This document shows positions 8,639 through 15,981 of a stretch of 64,000 nt of DNA, piece by piece. Origin of the DNA: Ruminococcus sp. CAG:563 (GTDB taxonomy: Bacteria; Bacillota; Clostridia; Oscillospirales; Acutalibacteraceae). The DNA lies in contig FR882085.1 in NCBI GenBank assembly GCA_000434915.1, forward strand, positions 20,451-84,450, written 5' to 3'. Under the pieces are notes generated by a model. It worked only from the letters and a program-made list of their open reading frames with translations. It was not told the origin of the DNA and made no database searches. The stretch's first letter is position 1; each line of letters opens with the position of its first letter. Position numbers and translations under genes: made by a program.

Positions 8639-9625
8639 TTATTCTACCGGGATATCAATGTCATATTCGGGCATATAAAGACCCTTTGCAAAGTTTCTTG
8701 CTCTGAAGAGAACGTGGCTGTCATAAGCCTCCATTACGAAGCCGATACCGTTATCGTTGCATTCGCCGTCCTTATTGTCGATTGTAAGCGACGGAAGGTT
8801 GATTGAATGGAAGTTGCCTATCTTCTCATAGGTAAACTTGCCGATACCTGTATGAAGATGACCCGTGATAAGGAAAACATTATCATACTTATTAAGGAAA
8901 TACTTAAGCGAATCGGACTGAGCACCTACAGAGCCAGCCGAATCAATCGGGCTGTTCCATGTATCCGGAAGGCCGTGTGTCAACTTAAGCGGCTGATGAA
9001 TCATAACGAAGATAGGCTTACCTGTCTTTGAAGCCTCGATAAGCTGTGCGTCAAGCCAGCAGAGCTGTGCCTCGCTGATATACGACTCCTCAAACTCCGT
9101 TCTGTCTGTTCCGAGAACGATGAATCTGTAGCCGTTGATTTCGTATGAATAGTGGAGCGAATCCATTGTGAAGTCACTGCCGACAGCCTTGTTGAGGTCA
9201 TTTGTAAAGCCGGTAAAGGTTCTGACAGTCTTCTTGTAGCTTGCCTTGAGTCTGACGTCATGGTTGCCGACTGCATTAAGGAAGCAGTTTGTTCTTGCGC
9301 CTGCAAGCTTCTCTTCAATGTACTGATACTCGCAGAGAAGTCCGTTTTCGGCAATGTCGCCTGCATTAAGTATAGCGTCAACCTTGCCGTCGATATTGTA
9401 TGTAACGTCCTCGCAAGCGGCGTCAAAATACCTTGTTCTTTCAACAAGATAGTTTGAAAACTGCGGATCTGCCCACATAACGGCCGTGAGGTTTGCACCT
9501 GTCTGCTCGTTTGTCTGAATCGGGTCATCGCTCGACGGACCGACATACGGTGTCAAAGTATAGGAGATGGCTATAACGATAACCATCAGCTTATAAGCAA
9601 TGCGTGAAAAAAAAGTTGTTTTCAA
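8639..9625 (-). CDS. Membrane-associated metallophosphoesterase
   Basis: About 328 residues with an N-terminal hydrophobic segment (residues about 12-30) that acts as signal or anchor. Calcineurin-like phosphoesterase motifs are present: ADPQ, NAGDIAE, GNHDVR, IHQPL and GHLHTG. I place the start at TTG 9625, because AGGAAGG is 8 bases upstream; a GTG at 9634 lies too close to that site. First gene of the three-gene operon, behind a near-consensus promoter. Substrate unknown; by composition it is closer to cAMP phosphodiesterase-like hydrolases than to purple acid phosphatases. Confidence 0.8.
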   Translation of the reverse strand: MKTTFFSRIAYKLMVIVIAISYTLTPYVGPSSDDPIQTNEQTGANLTAVMWADPQFSNYLVERTRYFDAACEDVTYNIDGKVDAILNAGDIAENGLLCEYQYIEEKLAGARTNCFLNAVGNHDVRLKASYKKTVRTFTGFTNDLNKAVGSDFTMDSLHYSYEINGYRFIVLGTDRTEFEESYISEAQLCWLDAQLIEASKTGKPIFVMIHQPLKLTHGLPDTWNSPIDSAGSVGAQSDSLKYFLNKYDNVFLITGHLHTGIGKFTYEKIGNFHSINLPSLTIDNKDGECNDNGIGFVMEAYDSHVLFRARNFAKGLYMPEYDIDIPVE

Positions 9626-9659
9626 AAGGTACACCTTCCTGTGGATTAAATTTCATCTA

Positions 9660-9688
9660 ATTTTAACACGAAAGAAACGATATGTCAA
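9660..9688 (-). promoter_or_regulatory. Promoter of the 9625-6794 operon
   Basis: Minus-strand TTGACA (9683-9688), a 17-base spacer and TAAAAT (9660-9665), about 35 bases before the start codon. Confidence 0.75.
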
Positions 9689-9721
9689 TTTTATTTGTGC
9701 AAATCAATTAAATTGACAAAG

Positions 9722-9750
9722 AAAAAACCGCAGCTGAAAATCAACTGCGG
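9722..9750 (-). terminator. Rho-independent terminator after SecB-like gene
   Basis: CCGCAG (9728-9733) pairs with CTGCGG (9745-9750), followed on the minus strand by TTTTTTC. It ends the spoVA/SecB-like transcription unit. Confidence 0.7.
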
Positions 9751-9760
9751 CAAAATTAAT

Positions 9761-10159
9761 TCAGTTCTGCTTATTCGGGTTATCGAAACGGTAAATCTCT
9801 CTGTTTTCAATATCCATATCCGGAATCATAATCGGCTGAATTCCCGCATTGGCCGTTATCGTAGTGATAAATGCTCTTGCGTACGGGAAAAGCTCCTTAT
9901 AGGTCTGGATATGAATAATCTCTCTCTCGAGCCCGTCCGGATAAGAGAAAATTCCTGCAAGCACAAGCTTAACGGAGAAAATTTCGGGATTTTCCTTATC
10001 GGTAATCGTAACCGTGAATTTGCCCTCGCAGATATTGTTGTTAGTGTATCTGACATTATAGGCATAGCTGTTCTTCAGCTCAATTTTGGTATTGCCTTTG
10101 ATTTTATTAACAAACTGAATCTCATCAATTTTATAAGCATTAAGCTTAAGATCTTTCAT
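9761..10159 (-). CDS. SecB-like protein-export chaperone
   Basis: A 132-residue protein whose C-terminal half carries ELFPYARAFITTITANAG, closely resembling the LFPYARE signature of SecB, followed by the proline-rich PIMIPDMDIE strand seen at the same place in SecB. The N-terminus begins LKLNAYKIDEIQF, also SecB-like. SecB keeps exported or toxin-antitoxin partners unfolded. Classical SecB belongs to Proteobacteria; SecB-like proteins in Firmicutes are less well understood. No toxin or antitoxin gene is next to it. It has a GGGGGA ribosome binding site and its own probable promoter downstream of the spoVAD small ORF. Confidence 0.7.
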   Translation of the reverse strand: MKDLKLNAYKIDEIQFVNKIKGNTKIELKNSYAYNVRYTNNNICEGKFTVTITDKENPEIFSVKLVLAGIFSYPDGLEREIIHIQTYKELFPYARAFITTITANAGIQPIMIPDMDIENREIYRFDNPNKQN

Positions 10160-10184
10160 TGTAAAGTCCCCCTTTGTTTTATAT

Positions 10185-10213
10185 ATATTATCACAAAGAA
10201 GAACAATTTACAA
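10185..10213 (-). promoter_or_regulatory. Probable promoter of the SecB-like gene
   Basis: Minus-strand TTGTAA (10208-10213), a 17-base spacer and TAATAT (10185-10190) with an upstream TG, which resembles an extended -10. It would make the SecB-like gene at least partly independent of the spoVA genes. Confidence 0.45.
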
Positions 10214-10216
10214 GTG

Positions 10217-10375
10217 TTATTTTTTCAAAGCCGATACAATATATGTGCCCGAAAGGACAGTGTTGATGAAAACTGCGGCAATCAGAACACATTTGGCCGC
10301 CTTGAGCACGGTCAGGAGCATACAGTCATACCTTGCCATTTTCATAAACAACTTTGCATAGTGTGAGCTTTTCAT
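10217..10375 (-). CDS. Small membrane protein (52 aa) following spoVAD
   Basis: An ORF of 52 codons starting 4 bases after the spoVAD stop with a strong GGGAGG ribosome binding site. Residues about 18-48 form one hydrophobic segment (VLIAAVFINTVLSGTYIV) preceded by a basic, cysteine-containing stretch (KMARYDCM, KAAKC). In other spore formers spoVAE, of about 110-120 residues with several membrane segments, usually follows spoVAC-spoVAD. This ORF is far too short and does not look like SpoVAE. It may be a sporulation membrane protein of an undescribed type. It is not known to me. Confidence 0.6.
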   Translation of the reverse strand: MKSSHYAKLFMKMARYDCMLLTVLKAAKCVLIAAVFINTVLSGTYIVSALKK

Positions 10376-10379
10376 TTCC

Positions 10380-11390
10380 TTACCTCCCGTCCGTCAGCAA
10401 AATTCCGTGAGCTATTCCGGGAATACTCTCACCCTGAAACGGCGAAACGGCGGAAAGAAGCGCACCCGTAGCAAATACAAGAACCCTGTGAAGCTTTCCC
10501 TCACTCAATTCTCTCATGATTTTTGAACATAATACACTTCCACAGCAGCCGCATCCGCTTCCGCCGGAATGAACATCCTGCTTGTCAAGAAAGTACATCA
10601 TAAGGCCTGTATCGTTGTGCTTTTCTTTTATATCAATATTGTACTCCTTTTCAAGTATCTCATATAAAAGTGCTGAACCTACCTTTCCGAGGTCGCCCGT
10701 GAGTATAAGGTCATAATGCTCGGGCGTCGTCTGTGTTTCGTTCAAGAATGTCGCTATCGTGTCCGCAGCGGCAGGTGCCATTGCAGCACCCATGTTATTT
10801 GCGTCCGTAACTCCTTTGTCGACCATTTTGCCGAGAATCGCTTTTTCGATTTTCGGGCTGTTCTTTTCCGGCTTTGACGAGATCATTGCCGCACCTGCAC
10901 CGGTAACCGTCCATTGAGCCGTCGGAGGTCTCTGACCGCCATATTCAAGGGGAAACCTGAACTGCTTCTCGGCTGAACAAAAATGCGATGATGTCGAAGA
11001 AATTGCCGTATCCATTTTACCCGAATCAACATAGACAGCGGCATTAATCATTGCAAGAACCGAGGTTGAGCATGCGCCGTACACTCCGAAATAAGGTATT
11101 CCGAATTCACGGATACCAAACGCCGAACCCGTGCATTGATTTATCAAATCCCCGGCAAATATTCCGTCGATTTCTTCGCTTTTTTTGCCCGATTTATCAA
11201 GAACAAGCCCAACTGCGATTTTCTGAATATGACTCTCGGCCTTCTCCCATGTGTCAAGGCCGCATCGGTCATCGTCAAGAACCATGTCAAAGCACTTTCC
11301 GAGAGGCCCCTCCCCCTCTTTTTTGCCCACAACGGCAGCATAGGATATCACATTCGGTTTATTCTCAAATTCAATTACTCTTCCGCTCAT
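10380..11390 (-). CDS. spoVAD: Stage V sporulation protein AD
   Basis: Thiolase-fold protein (336 residues) of the SpoVA channel, which moves dipicolinic acid into the forespore and out during germination; SpoVAD binds dipicolinate. Thiolase-like features are visible, for example GVYGACSTSVLAMINA around residue 95, HSGGSGCGCCGSVLC near 285 and the C-terminal glycine-rich end. The ATG overlaps the spoVAC stop by 4 bases (ATGA). Normal length for the family. Expression is expected from a forespore (sigma-G) promoter upstream of spoVAC. Confidence 0.95.
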   Translation of the reverse strand: MSGRVIEFENKPNVISYAAVVGKKEGEGPLGKCFDMVLDDDRCGLDTWEKAESHIQKIAVGLVLDKSGKKSEEIDGIFAGDLINQCTGSAFGIREFGIPYFGVYGACSTSVLAMINAAVYVDSGKMDTAISSTSSHFCSAEKQFRFPLEYGGQRPPTAQWTVTGAGAAMISSKPEKNSPKIEKAILGKMVDKGVTDANNMGAAMAPAAADTIATFLNETQTTPEHYDLILTGDLGKVGSALLYEILEKEYNIDIKEKHNDTGLMMYFLDKQDVHSGGSGCGCCGSVLCSKIMRELSEGKLHRVLVFATGALLSAVSPFQGESIPGIAHGILLTDGR

Positions 11391-11839
11391 TTTCCCATCA
11401 CCTTTTCGACGATAAAATAAATCAATCCGTAAAGTGAAGCGGCAGTTGTTCCGTAGAGGATTACAGGGCCGGCTATCTTGAATATGCTTGCACCCGTCCC
11501 CATAATAAAGCCCTCGCTTTTGAACTCCAAGGCCGGAGAAACAACCGAATTTGCAAATCCCGTGATCGGCACTATCGTACCTGCACCGGCATGCTTTGCA
11601 ATTTTATCAAATACGCCGATTCCCGTCAAAATCGCAGTAATAACAATCAATGCCATCGAGACCAGCGAGCGGCTCTCATCAAGGCTCATTCCGCTTTTTC
11701 TGAAAATATAAAACATCAGCTGGCCGAAGCAGCATATTGCACCTCCGATTAAGAATGCTTTTATACAATCCAAAACTATCGGTGAATTCGGAGAGGCTTT
11801 TTTTACCATTTCATCATATTGCTTATTTGAAATTCTCAT
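11387..11839 (-). CDS. spoVAC: Stage V sporulation protein AC
   Basis: A 150-residue integral membrane protein with about four hydrophobic segments, matching SpoVAC (starts near YDEMVKKASPNSP, with GFANSVVSPALEFKSEG in the middle). SpoVAC behaves as a mechanosensitive channel component for dipicolinate movement in spores. First gene of the spoVAC-spoVAD-small ORF unit. The upstream 60 bases are AT-rich; a weak sigma-G-like pair (TGTATT and AATATTA about 17 bases apart) is possible but not convincing. Confidence 0.95.
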   Translation of the reverse strand: MRISNKQYDEMVKKASPNSPIVLDCIKAFLIGGAICCFGQLMFYIFRKSGMSLDESRSLVSMALIVITAILTGIGVFDKIAKHAGAGTIVPITGFANSVVSPALEFKSEGFIMGTGASIFKIAGPVILYGTTAASLYGLIYFIVEKVMGK

Positions 11840-11903
11840 CTTCTACGCTCCTAAATATTATTCGATAATAATATTTGCAAATAAGCGAAAAAAATACAAA
11901 AAT

Positions 11904-11925
11904 AAGGACGACCGAAGCCGTCCTT
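11904..11925 (-). terminator. Terminator after dockerin gene
   Basis: AAGGACG (11904-11910) pairs with CGTCCTT (11919-11925), with T-rich sequence following on the minus strand. It separates the dockerin gene from spoVAC. Confidence 0.7.
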
Positions 11926-11939
11926 AAAATATTTTTTAA

Positions 11940-12623
11940 TTAAGCACCGACAGATTTGCGAAGAATAAGCAAAGCGTCAAAGCTGTTGAGTGTTCCGTCG
12001 GAGTTCATGTCGCCTGCGTTGAACTGAACGGATGTAAGCGTCTTGAGACCTACAACGTGCTGGAGAACCATGAGTGCGTCATAGGAATTGATCTTGCCGT
12101 CGTCGTTAACGTCACCCTTTGTCGAAGCGGTTACAAGAGTTATTTTGTAAGAATCATAAACCTTTGTATTCGACTTGAAATAAACCTCAATGATGTTTTC
12201 ACCAAGCTTGTAGTCGCCCTTCGGTGAAGCTAAAATATTCTGACTGACGCTTATACCTGATTTTGTCTCTTTATAAGCGATGTTTTCACTTGTTCCGTCC
12301 GAATAAGTGACCTTAACCACAAGACCAGTCATATCGATCATTCCTCTGTCGGAATAATGCGAATAATAACCGCCGTTGTGATGGAAGGAAATCATTCCGT
12401 CTTGCTTGACAAATTTTCCGAGTCCGTAGCCCTCGGGCATGTCATAGTAGCCGTAATCCCAGTCTGTTCCCTGGACAAAAACGGTTTTGGTCGGATAAGA
12501 AACAATTTTAACTGCCGTTATTTTTGCCGCAGCCGACGCCGAAACAACGGATGCAAGTCCCGAACAGGTCAAAGCGACAATAATTGCCATTACATAAGCA
12601 ATGATTCGTCTTGTATTTTTCAT
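11940..12623 (-). CDS. Secreted dockerin-domain protein
   Basis: A 227-residue protein with a signal peptide (residues 1-33). Residues about 35-165 form an Ig-like beta domain with several tyrosines and glycines. The C-terminal 60 residues are a type I dockerin: two calcium-binding repeats, GDVNDDGKINSYDAL and GDMNSDGTLNSFDAL. Dockerins plug proteins into cohesin-bearing scaffolds or surface complexes of plant-fibre degraders. There is no catalytic domain, so it may act as a binding or structural component. No cohesin gene is in the window. It has its own strong promoter and terminator. Confidence 0.85.
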   Translation of the reverse strand: MKNTRRIIAYVMAIIVALTCSGLASVVSASAAAKITAVKIVSYPTKTVFVQGTDWDYGYYDMPEGYGLGKFVKQDGMISFHHNGGYYSHYSDRGMIDMTGLVVKVTYSDGTSENIAYKETKSGISVSQNILASPKGDYKLGENIIEVYFKSNTKVYDSYKITLVTASTKGDVNDDGKINSYDALMVLQHVVGLKTLTSVQFNAGDMNSDGTLNSFDALLILRKSVGA

Positions 12624-12652
12624 TTAACGGTCTCCTCCATTCATTTTTTATT

Positions 12653-12681
12653 ATTATAAACCTAATATTCGTTTTTGTCAA
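12653..12681 (-). promoter_or_regulatory. Promoter of the dockerin gene
   Basis: Perfect TTGACA (12676-12681) and perfect TATAAT (12653-12658) with a 17-base spacer on the minus strand, about 30 bases before the start, followed by a GGAGGAG ribosome binding site. A full consensus promoter predicts high expression. Confidence 0.85.
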
Positions 12682-12688
12682 TCAAAAA

Positions 12689-13561
12689 TCAAACACCCGT
12701 AAGATCAAAATCGGGAATATACTCCTGCGAAGATGAATCAAGCTCCTGAATGTATACGTTTTCAAATCCGAGCTTTTCGGCATGCAAAATAACAGTATCA
12801 TATTCCCTCTTGCTGATTTTACGATTGATTGTCGGATAATCCGCAGCCTTTGCGCACGGCATATACTGACCCATCAGGCTGATAATTGTTTGATTTGATA
12901 GATTTTCGTCAACCCAATCGAGCATTTTCATGCCTTGACTGATATTTCCGGGCAGAACAAGATGACGAATAATCATTCCTTTTTTCATAAGACCGTTTTC
13001 AAAGATATCCTCGGGCTGCTGACGTCGCATTTCAAGAACAGCCTTTGAGCAAACTTCAAAATAATTCTCGGCACGGCTGTATTTTTTAGAAACCGACGGG
13101 CTTACATATTTCATATCCGTCAGATAGATATCAATCAAGCCTTCCAAAGCCTTCAGTGATTCAACGCTGTCATATCCGCCTGTGTTATACACAACGGGAA
13201 TGCCCGGCTTATATTTTGAAAGAGTATCGGCAAGCTGCAGTGCATATTGGGTCGGACTGACAAGATTAATGTTGTCAGCTCCGCTATCTTCAAGCTCTTT
13301 GAAAATCTCAATCAATCTTTCTTCGCTGATTTCTTTTCCGAAGCAGCCGTCGCTGATCACACTGTTTTGGCAGAAAACGCATTTAAGCGAACAGCCGGAA
13401 AAAAAGACAGTTCCGCTTCCTTTTTCGCCGCTTATGCATGGCTCTTCCCAATAATGAAGCGCAGCCCTCGCTATTTTATATTCCGAATTAACTCCGCATA
13501 TTCCGGTTTTTGAATCTCTGTCAATATTACATTTTCTCGGACATTGGTTGCATATATACAT
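12689..13561 (-). CDS. Radical SAM protein, pyruvate formate-lyase activating enzyme-like
   Basis: A 290-residue radical SAM enzyme with the cluster motif CSLKCVFC near residue 60. A second cysteine group at the N-terminus (CNQCPRKC and CG within residues 5-23) is characteristic of the PflX-like group of putative activases. It may activate a glycyl radical enzyme, but none lies beside it, and the substrate of this subgroup is not settled. Single gene, divergent from the cyclophilin operon with which it shares the promoter region. Confidence 0.8.
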   Translation of the reverse strand: MYICNQCPRKCNIDRDSKTGICGVNSEYKIARAALHYWEEPCISGEKGSGTVFFSGCSLKCVFCQNSVISDGCFGKEISEERLIEIFKELEDSGADNINLVSPTQYALQLADTLSKYKPGIPVVYNTGGYDSVESLKALEGLIDIYLTDMKYVSPSVSKKYSRAENYFEVCSKAVLEMRRQQPEDIFENGLMKKGMIIRHLVLPGNISQGMKMLDWVDENLSNQTIISLMGQYMPCAKAADYPTINRKISKREYDTVILHAEKLGFENVYIQELDSSSQEYIPDFDLTGV

Positions 13562-13587
13562 TTTGAAACACCTCTGATGACAAAAAT

Positions 13588-13615
13588 ATTATATCATAAA
13601 TTTTTTTCTTGTCTA
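13588..13615 (-). promoter_or_regulatory. Promoter of the radical SAM gene
   Basis: Minus-strand TAGACA (13610-13615), a 16-base spacer and a perfect TATAAT (13588-13593). Its -35 occupies the same bases as the -35 of the divergent promoter at 13609. Confidence 0.65.
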
Positions 13616-13637
13616 CTGTTTATATATGTGATATAAT
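13609..13637 (+). promoter_or_regulatory. Promoter of the cyclophilin-alr-ybaK operon
   Basis: TTGTCT (13609-13614), a 17-base spacer and a perfect TATAAT (13632-13637), about 36 bases before the start at 13674. Confidence 0.7.
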
Positions 13638-13673
13638 ATTCGAGTAACATTATACACGAGAGAGGTTTTATTT

Positions 13674-14249
13674 ATGAAAAAAGCAGTTTCGATAGTTATG
13701 TCTGCGGTTTTAATCCTTTTATGCTTCGCTTCCTGCGGCTCTAAGGGCATGAAGGGCACTCATCATGCGGAAATGGTAATCAAAAACTACGGCACGGTAA
13801 AGATTGAGCTTTACGGCGATCAGGCTCCTTTGACGGTTGAGAATTTTGTTAACCTTTGCAACAAAGGCTTTTACGACGGACTTACATTCCATCGCTATGT
13901 TAAAGACTTTGTTCTTCAGGGCGGCGACCCGGAGGGAACAGGTCTCGGCGGCTGTGAGAGCAGCGTTAAGGGCGAATTCTCGGCCAACGGTGTGAAGAAT
14001 ACCATCAAACATAAAAAAGGTGTAATTTCAATGGCGAGAAACCAGTTTGATTTTAACTCAGCTTCTTCGCAGTTCTTCATCTGCCTTAAGAATTCGTGCT
14101 CGGATGACCTCGACGGTCAGTATGCTGCTTTCGGAAAAATCACCGAGGGTATGGATATTATCGATAAGCTTTGTGCAGATCTTACGGAAAGCGATTGTCT
14201 CCCGAAGGATCAGCAGCCGGTAATCGAAACAATTAAGGTTATAGACTAA
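13674..14249 (+). CDS. Peptidyl-prolyl cis-trans isomerase, cyclophilin-type lipoprotein
   Basis: A 191-residue cyclophilin with a lipoprotein signal (lipobox FASC, cysteine about residue 21). Cyclophilin hallmarks are present: FHRYVKDFVLQGGDP, ARNQFDFNSASSQFFI and the final AAFGKITEGMDIID. It catalyses proline isomerisation to help exported proteins fold on the outer face of the membrane. First gene of an operon with alanine racemase and a YbaK-type deacylase; no functional link between them is obvious. Confidence 0.92.
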   Translation: MKKAVSIVMSAVLILLCFASCGSKGMKGTHHAEMVIKNYGTVKIELYGDQAPLTVENFVNLCNKGFYDGLTFHRYVKDFVLQGGDPEGTGLGGCESSVKGEFSANGVKNTIKHKKGVISMARNQFDFNSASSQFFICLKNSCSDDLDGQYAAFGKITEGMDIIDKLCADLTESDCLPKDQQPVIETIKVID

Positions 14250-14261
14250 GAGGTGCGAGTT

Positions 14262-15437
14262 TTGAACAGCAATCTTGATTATTTGAATAGAGTTTATTTA
14301 AGAATTGACCTTGATAAAATCTGCAATAATATTAAAGAAGTTATAAATAAGGTCGGCAAGGATACAAAGGTCATGGCCGTTGTCAAGGCCGACGCTTACG
14401 GTCACGGAGCAATCGAAGTCTCGAAGGCTCTCAGCGAAATCGGCACATACGGCTTTGCCGTTGCCACCGTCGGTGAAGCGCTTGCGCTCAGACGTGCCGG
14501 TATCACAAAGCCGATTTTGATTCTTGATTTTGTTTTCCCGAACCAGTTTGAAACAATTATCAGAAATGATATCATGCTCACCGTTTTCCGCTACGAGATA
14601 GCCAAGGAGCTTAACGAAGCGGCAGAACAAATGGGCACAACGGCTCATATTCATATTAAAGTCGACACAGGTATGGGAAGAATCGGCTTTATCCCCGACG
14701 ACGAAAGCATTGATGAAATCCGACGAATCTCTCAGCTCCCGAACGTTGAGATTGACGGTATTTTCACCCATTTTGCCTGCGCAGACGAAGCGGACAAAAC
14801 TTCGATGAACCGCCAGTTTGCAAAATTCAAGGATTTTGTTTTGAGACTTGAAGAAATCGGCATAAACATACCGATTAAGCATGTTTGCAACAGTGCGGCA
14901 ATTATTGACAGCGACGATAAATTCCTAAACATGGTCAGGAGCGGTATTATAACCTACGGTCTCTACCCCTCCGAGTTTGTTCATAAGGATAAGCTGCATA
15001 TTGAACCGGCAATGGAGCTTCACAGCCTTGTTATCAACGTTAAAACAATACATAAGGGCGATACGGTCAGCTACGGTTCAACCTATGTTGCCGAAAAGCC
15101 TACTGTTATTGCAACGATCCCTGTCGGTTATGCCGACGGATATCCGAGATTGCTTTCCAATAAAGGCAGTGTGCTTATCCACGGAAAAAGAGCAAAGATT
15201 GTCGGCATGATATGCATGGATCAATTCATGGTTGACGTTACCGATATCCCCGGCGTTTCAATCGGAGACGGTGTAACGCTCATCGGCAAGGACGGCGACG
15301 AAGAAATCACATGCGAGGAAATCGGCGATATTTCCGGCAGATTCAATTATGAGTTTCTTTGCTGTATTACACGCCGTGTTCCGAGAGTGTATATCAGAAA
15401 CGGCAAGACCAAAAAAATTGTTGATTATTTAGAGTGA
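14262..15437 (+). CDS. alr: Alanine racemase
   Basis: PLP-dependent fold III enzyme that interconverts L- and D-alanine for peptidoglycan and spore germination control. The PLP lysine lies in AVVKADAYGHGA near residue 40, the GMGRIGF motif in the middle, and the catalytic tyrosine in GDTVSYGSTY. I start it at TTG 14262, because AGAGGTG lies 6-7 bases upstream; GTG 14253 would sit inside that ribosome binding site. Length 391 residues, normal. It follows the cyclophilin gene by 12 bases. Confidence 0.95.
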   Translation: MNSNLDYLNRVYLRIDLDKICNNIKEVINKVGKDTKVMAVVKADAYGHGAIEVSKALSEIGTYGFAVATVGEALALRRAGITKPILILDFVFPNQFETIIRNDIMLTVFRYEIAKELNEAAEQMGTTAHIHIKVDTGMGRIGFIPDDESIDEIRRISQLPNVEIDGIFTHFACADEADKTSMNRQFAKFKDFVLRLEEIGINIPIKHVCNSAAIIDSDDKFLNMVRSGIITYGLYPSEFVHKDKLHIEPAMELHSLVINVKTIHKGDTVSYGSTYVAEKPTVIATIPVGYADGYPRLLSNKGSVLIHGKRAKIVGMICMDQFMVDVTDIPGVSIGDGVTLIGKDGDEEITCEEIGDISGRFNYEFLCCITRRVPRVYIRNGKTKKIVDYLE

Positions 15438-15442
15438 TTCAA

Positions 15443-15925
15443 ATGGCTGAAACAAAAACAAACGTTATGCGTCTGCTTGATAAGCAGAAAATAAATTATA
15501 TACCGCATTTCTATCCTCATGGCGATGAAATTCCGACGGACGGATTAACGATTGCCAAATTTCTCGGCAAGGAGCAGGCAACAGTTTACAAAACCCTTGT
15601 CACCCGCTCCGCTTCAAAGAACTATTATGTTTTTGTTGTCCCCGTTGCCGAGCATCTTGATTTAAAAAAGGCCGCAAAAGCGGTCAAAGAGAAGTCTATC
15701 GAGATGATTAAGCAAAATGAGCTTCTGCCTCTGACCGGCTATGTTCACGGCGGATGCAGTCCGATAGGAATGAAAAAGAGCTTTAAAACGACCTTTCATG
15801 AGGATATTAATTCGCTTGAAACCGTAACCCTGAGCGCAGGCAGAATCGGAAGTCAAATCGAGCTCTCCCCTGCCGATATCATTAAGGCAACAAGAGGACA
15901 AACGGCCGATATAATTGTTAAATAA
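15443..15925 (+). CDS. ybaK: Cys-tRNA(Pro) deacylase, YbaK/EbsC family
   Basis: A 160-residue trans-editing enzyme that removes cysteine mischarged on tRNA-Pro. The YbaK fold is recognisable: QATVYKTLVTR with the conserved lysine, VPVAEHLDLKKAAKA, GYVHGGCSPIGMKK and ELSPADIIKAT at the end. Start chosen at ATG 15443, 5 bases after the alr stop; a GTG at 15434 overlaps alr. Last gene of the operon, followed by a terminator. Confidence 0.92.
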   Translation: MAETKTNVMRLLDKQKINYIPHFYPHGDEIPTDGLTIAKFLGKEQATVYKTLVTRSASKNYYVFVVPVAEHLDLKKAAKAVKEKSIEMIKQNELLPLTGYVHGGCSPIGMKKSFKTTFHEDINSLETVTLSAGRIGSQIELSPADIIKATRGQTADIIVK

Positions 15926-15932
15926 GAAAAGA

Positions 15933-15970
15933 ACAGCAGCAGAATTAATTTTCCGCTGCTGTATTTTTAT
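15933..15970 (+). terminator. Terminator after ybaK
   Basis: ACAGCAGC (15933-15940) pairs with GCTGCTGT (15955-15962), followed by ATTTTTAT. It lies between convergent genes and may work in both directions. Confidence 0.8.
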
Positions 15971-15981
15971 ATTCTGTTGAC

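Noticed and set aside
9695..10366. Plus-strand frame of 223 codons opposite the SecB-like gene and small ORF
   Set aside because: The minus-strand genes have ribosome binding sites and a family match; this frame runs through a terminator hairpin and lacks both.
11840..11900. Sigma-G promoter for spoVAC
   Set aside because: A loose match exists (TGTATT with AATATTA), but the AT-rich background makes it unconvincing.
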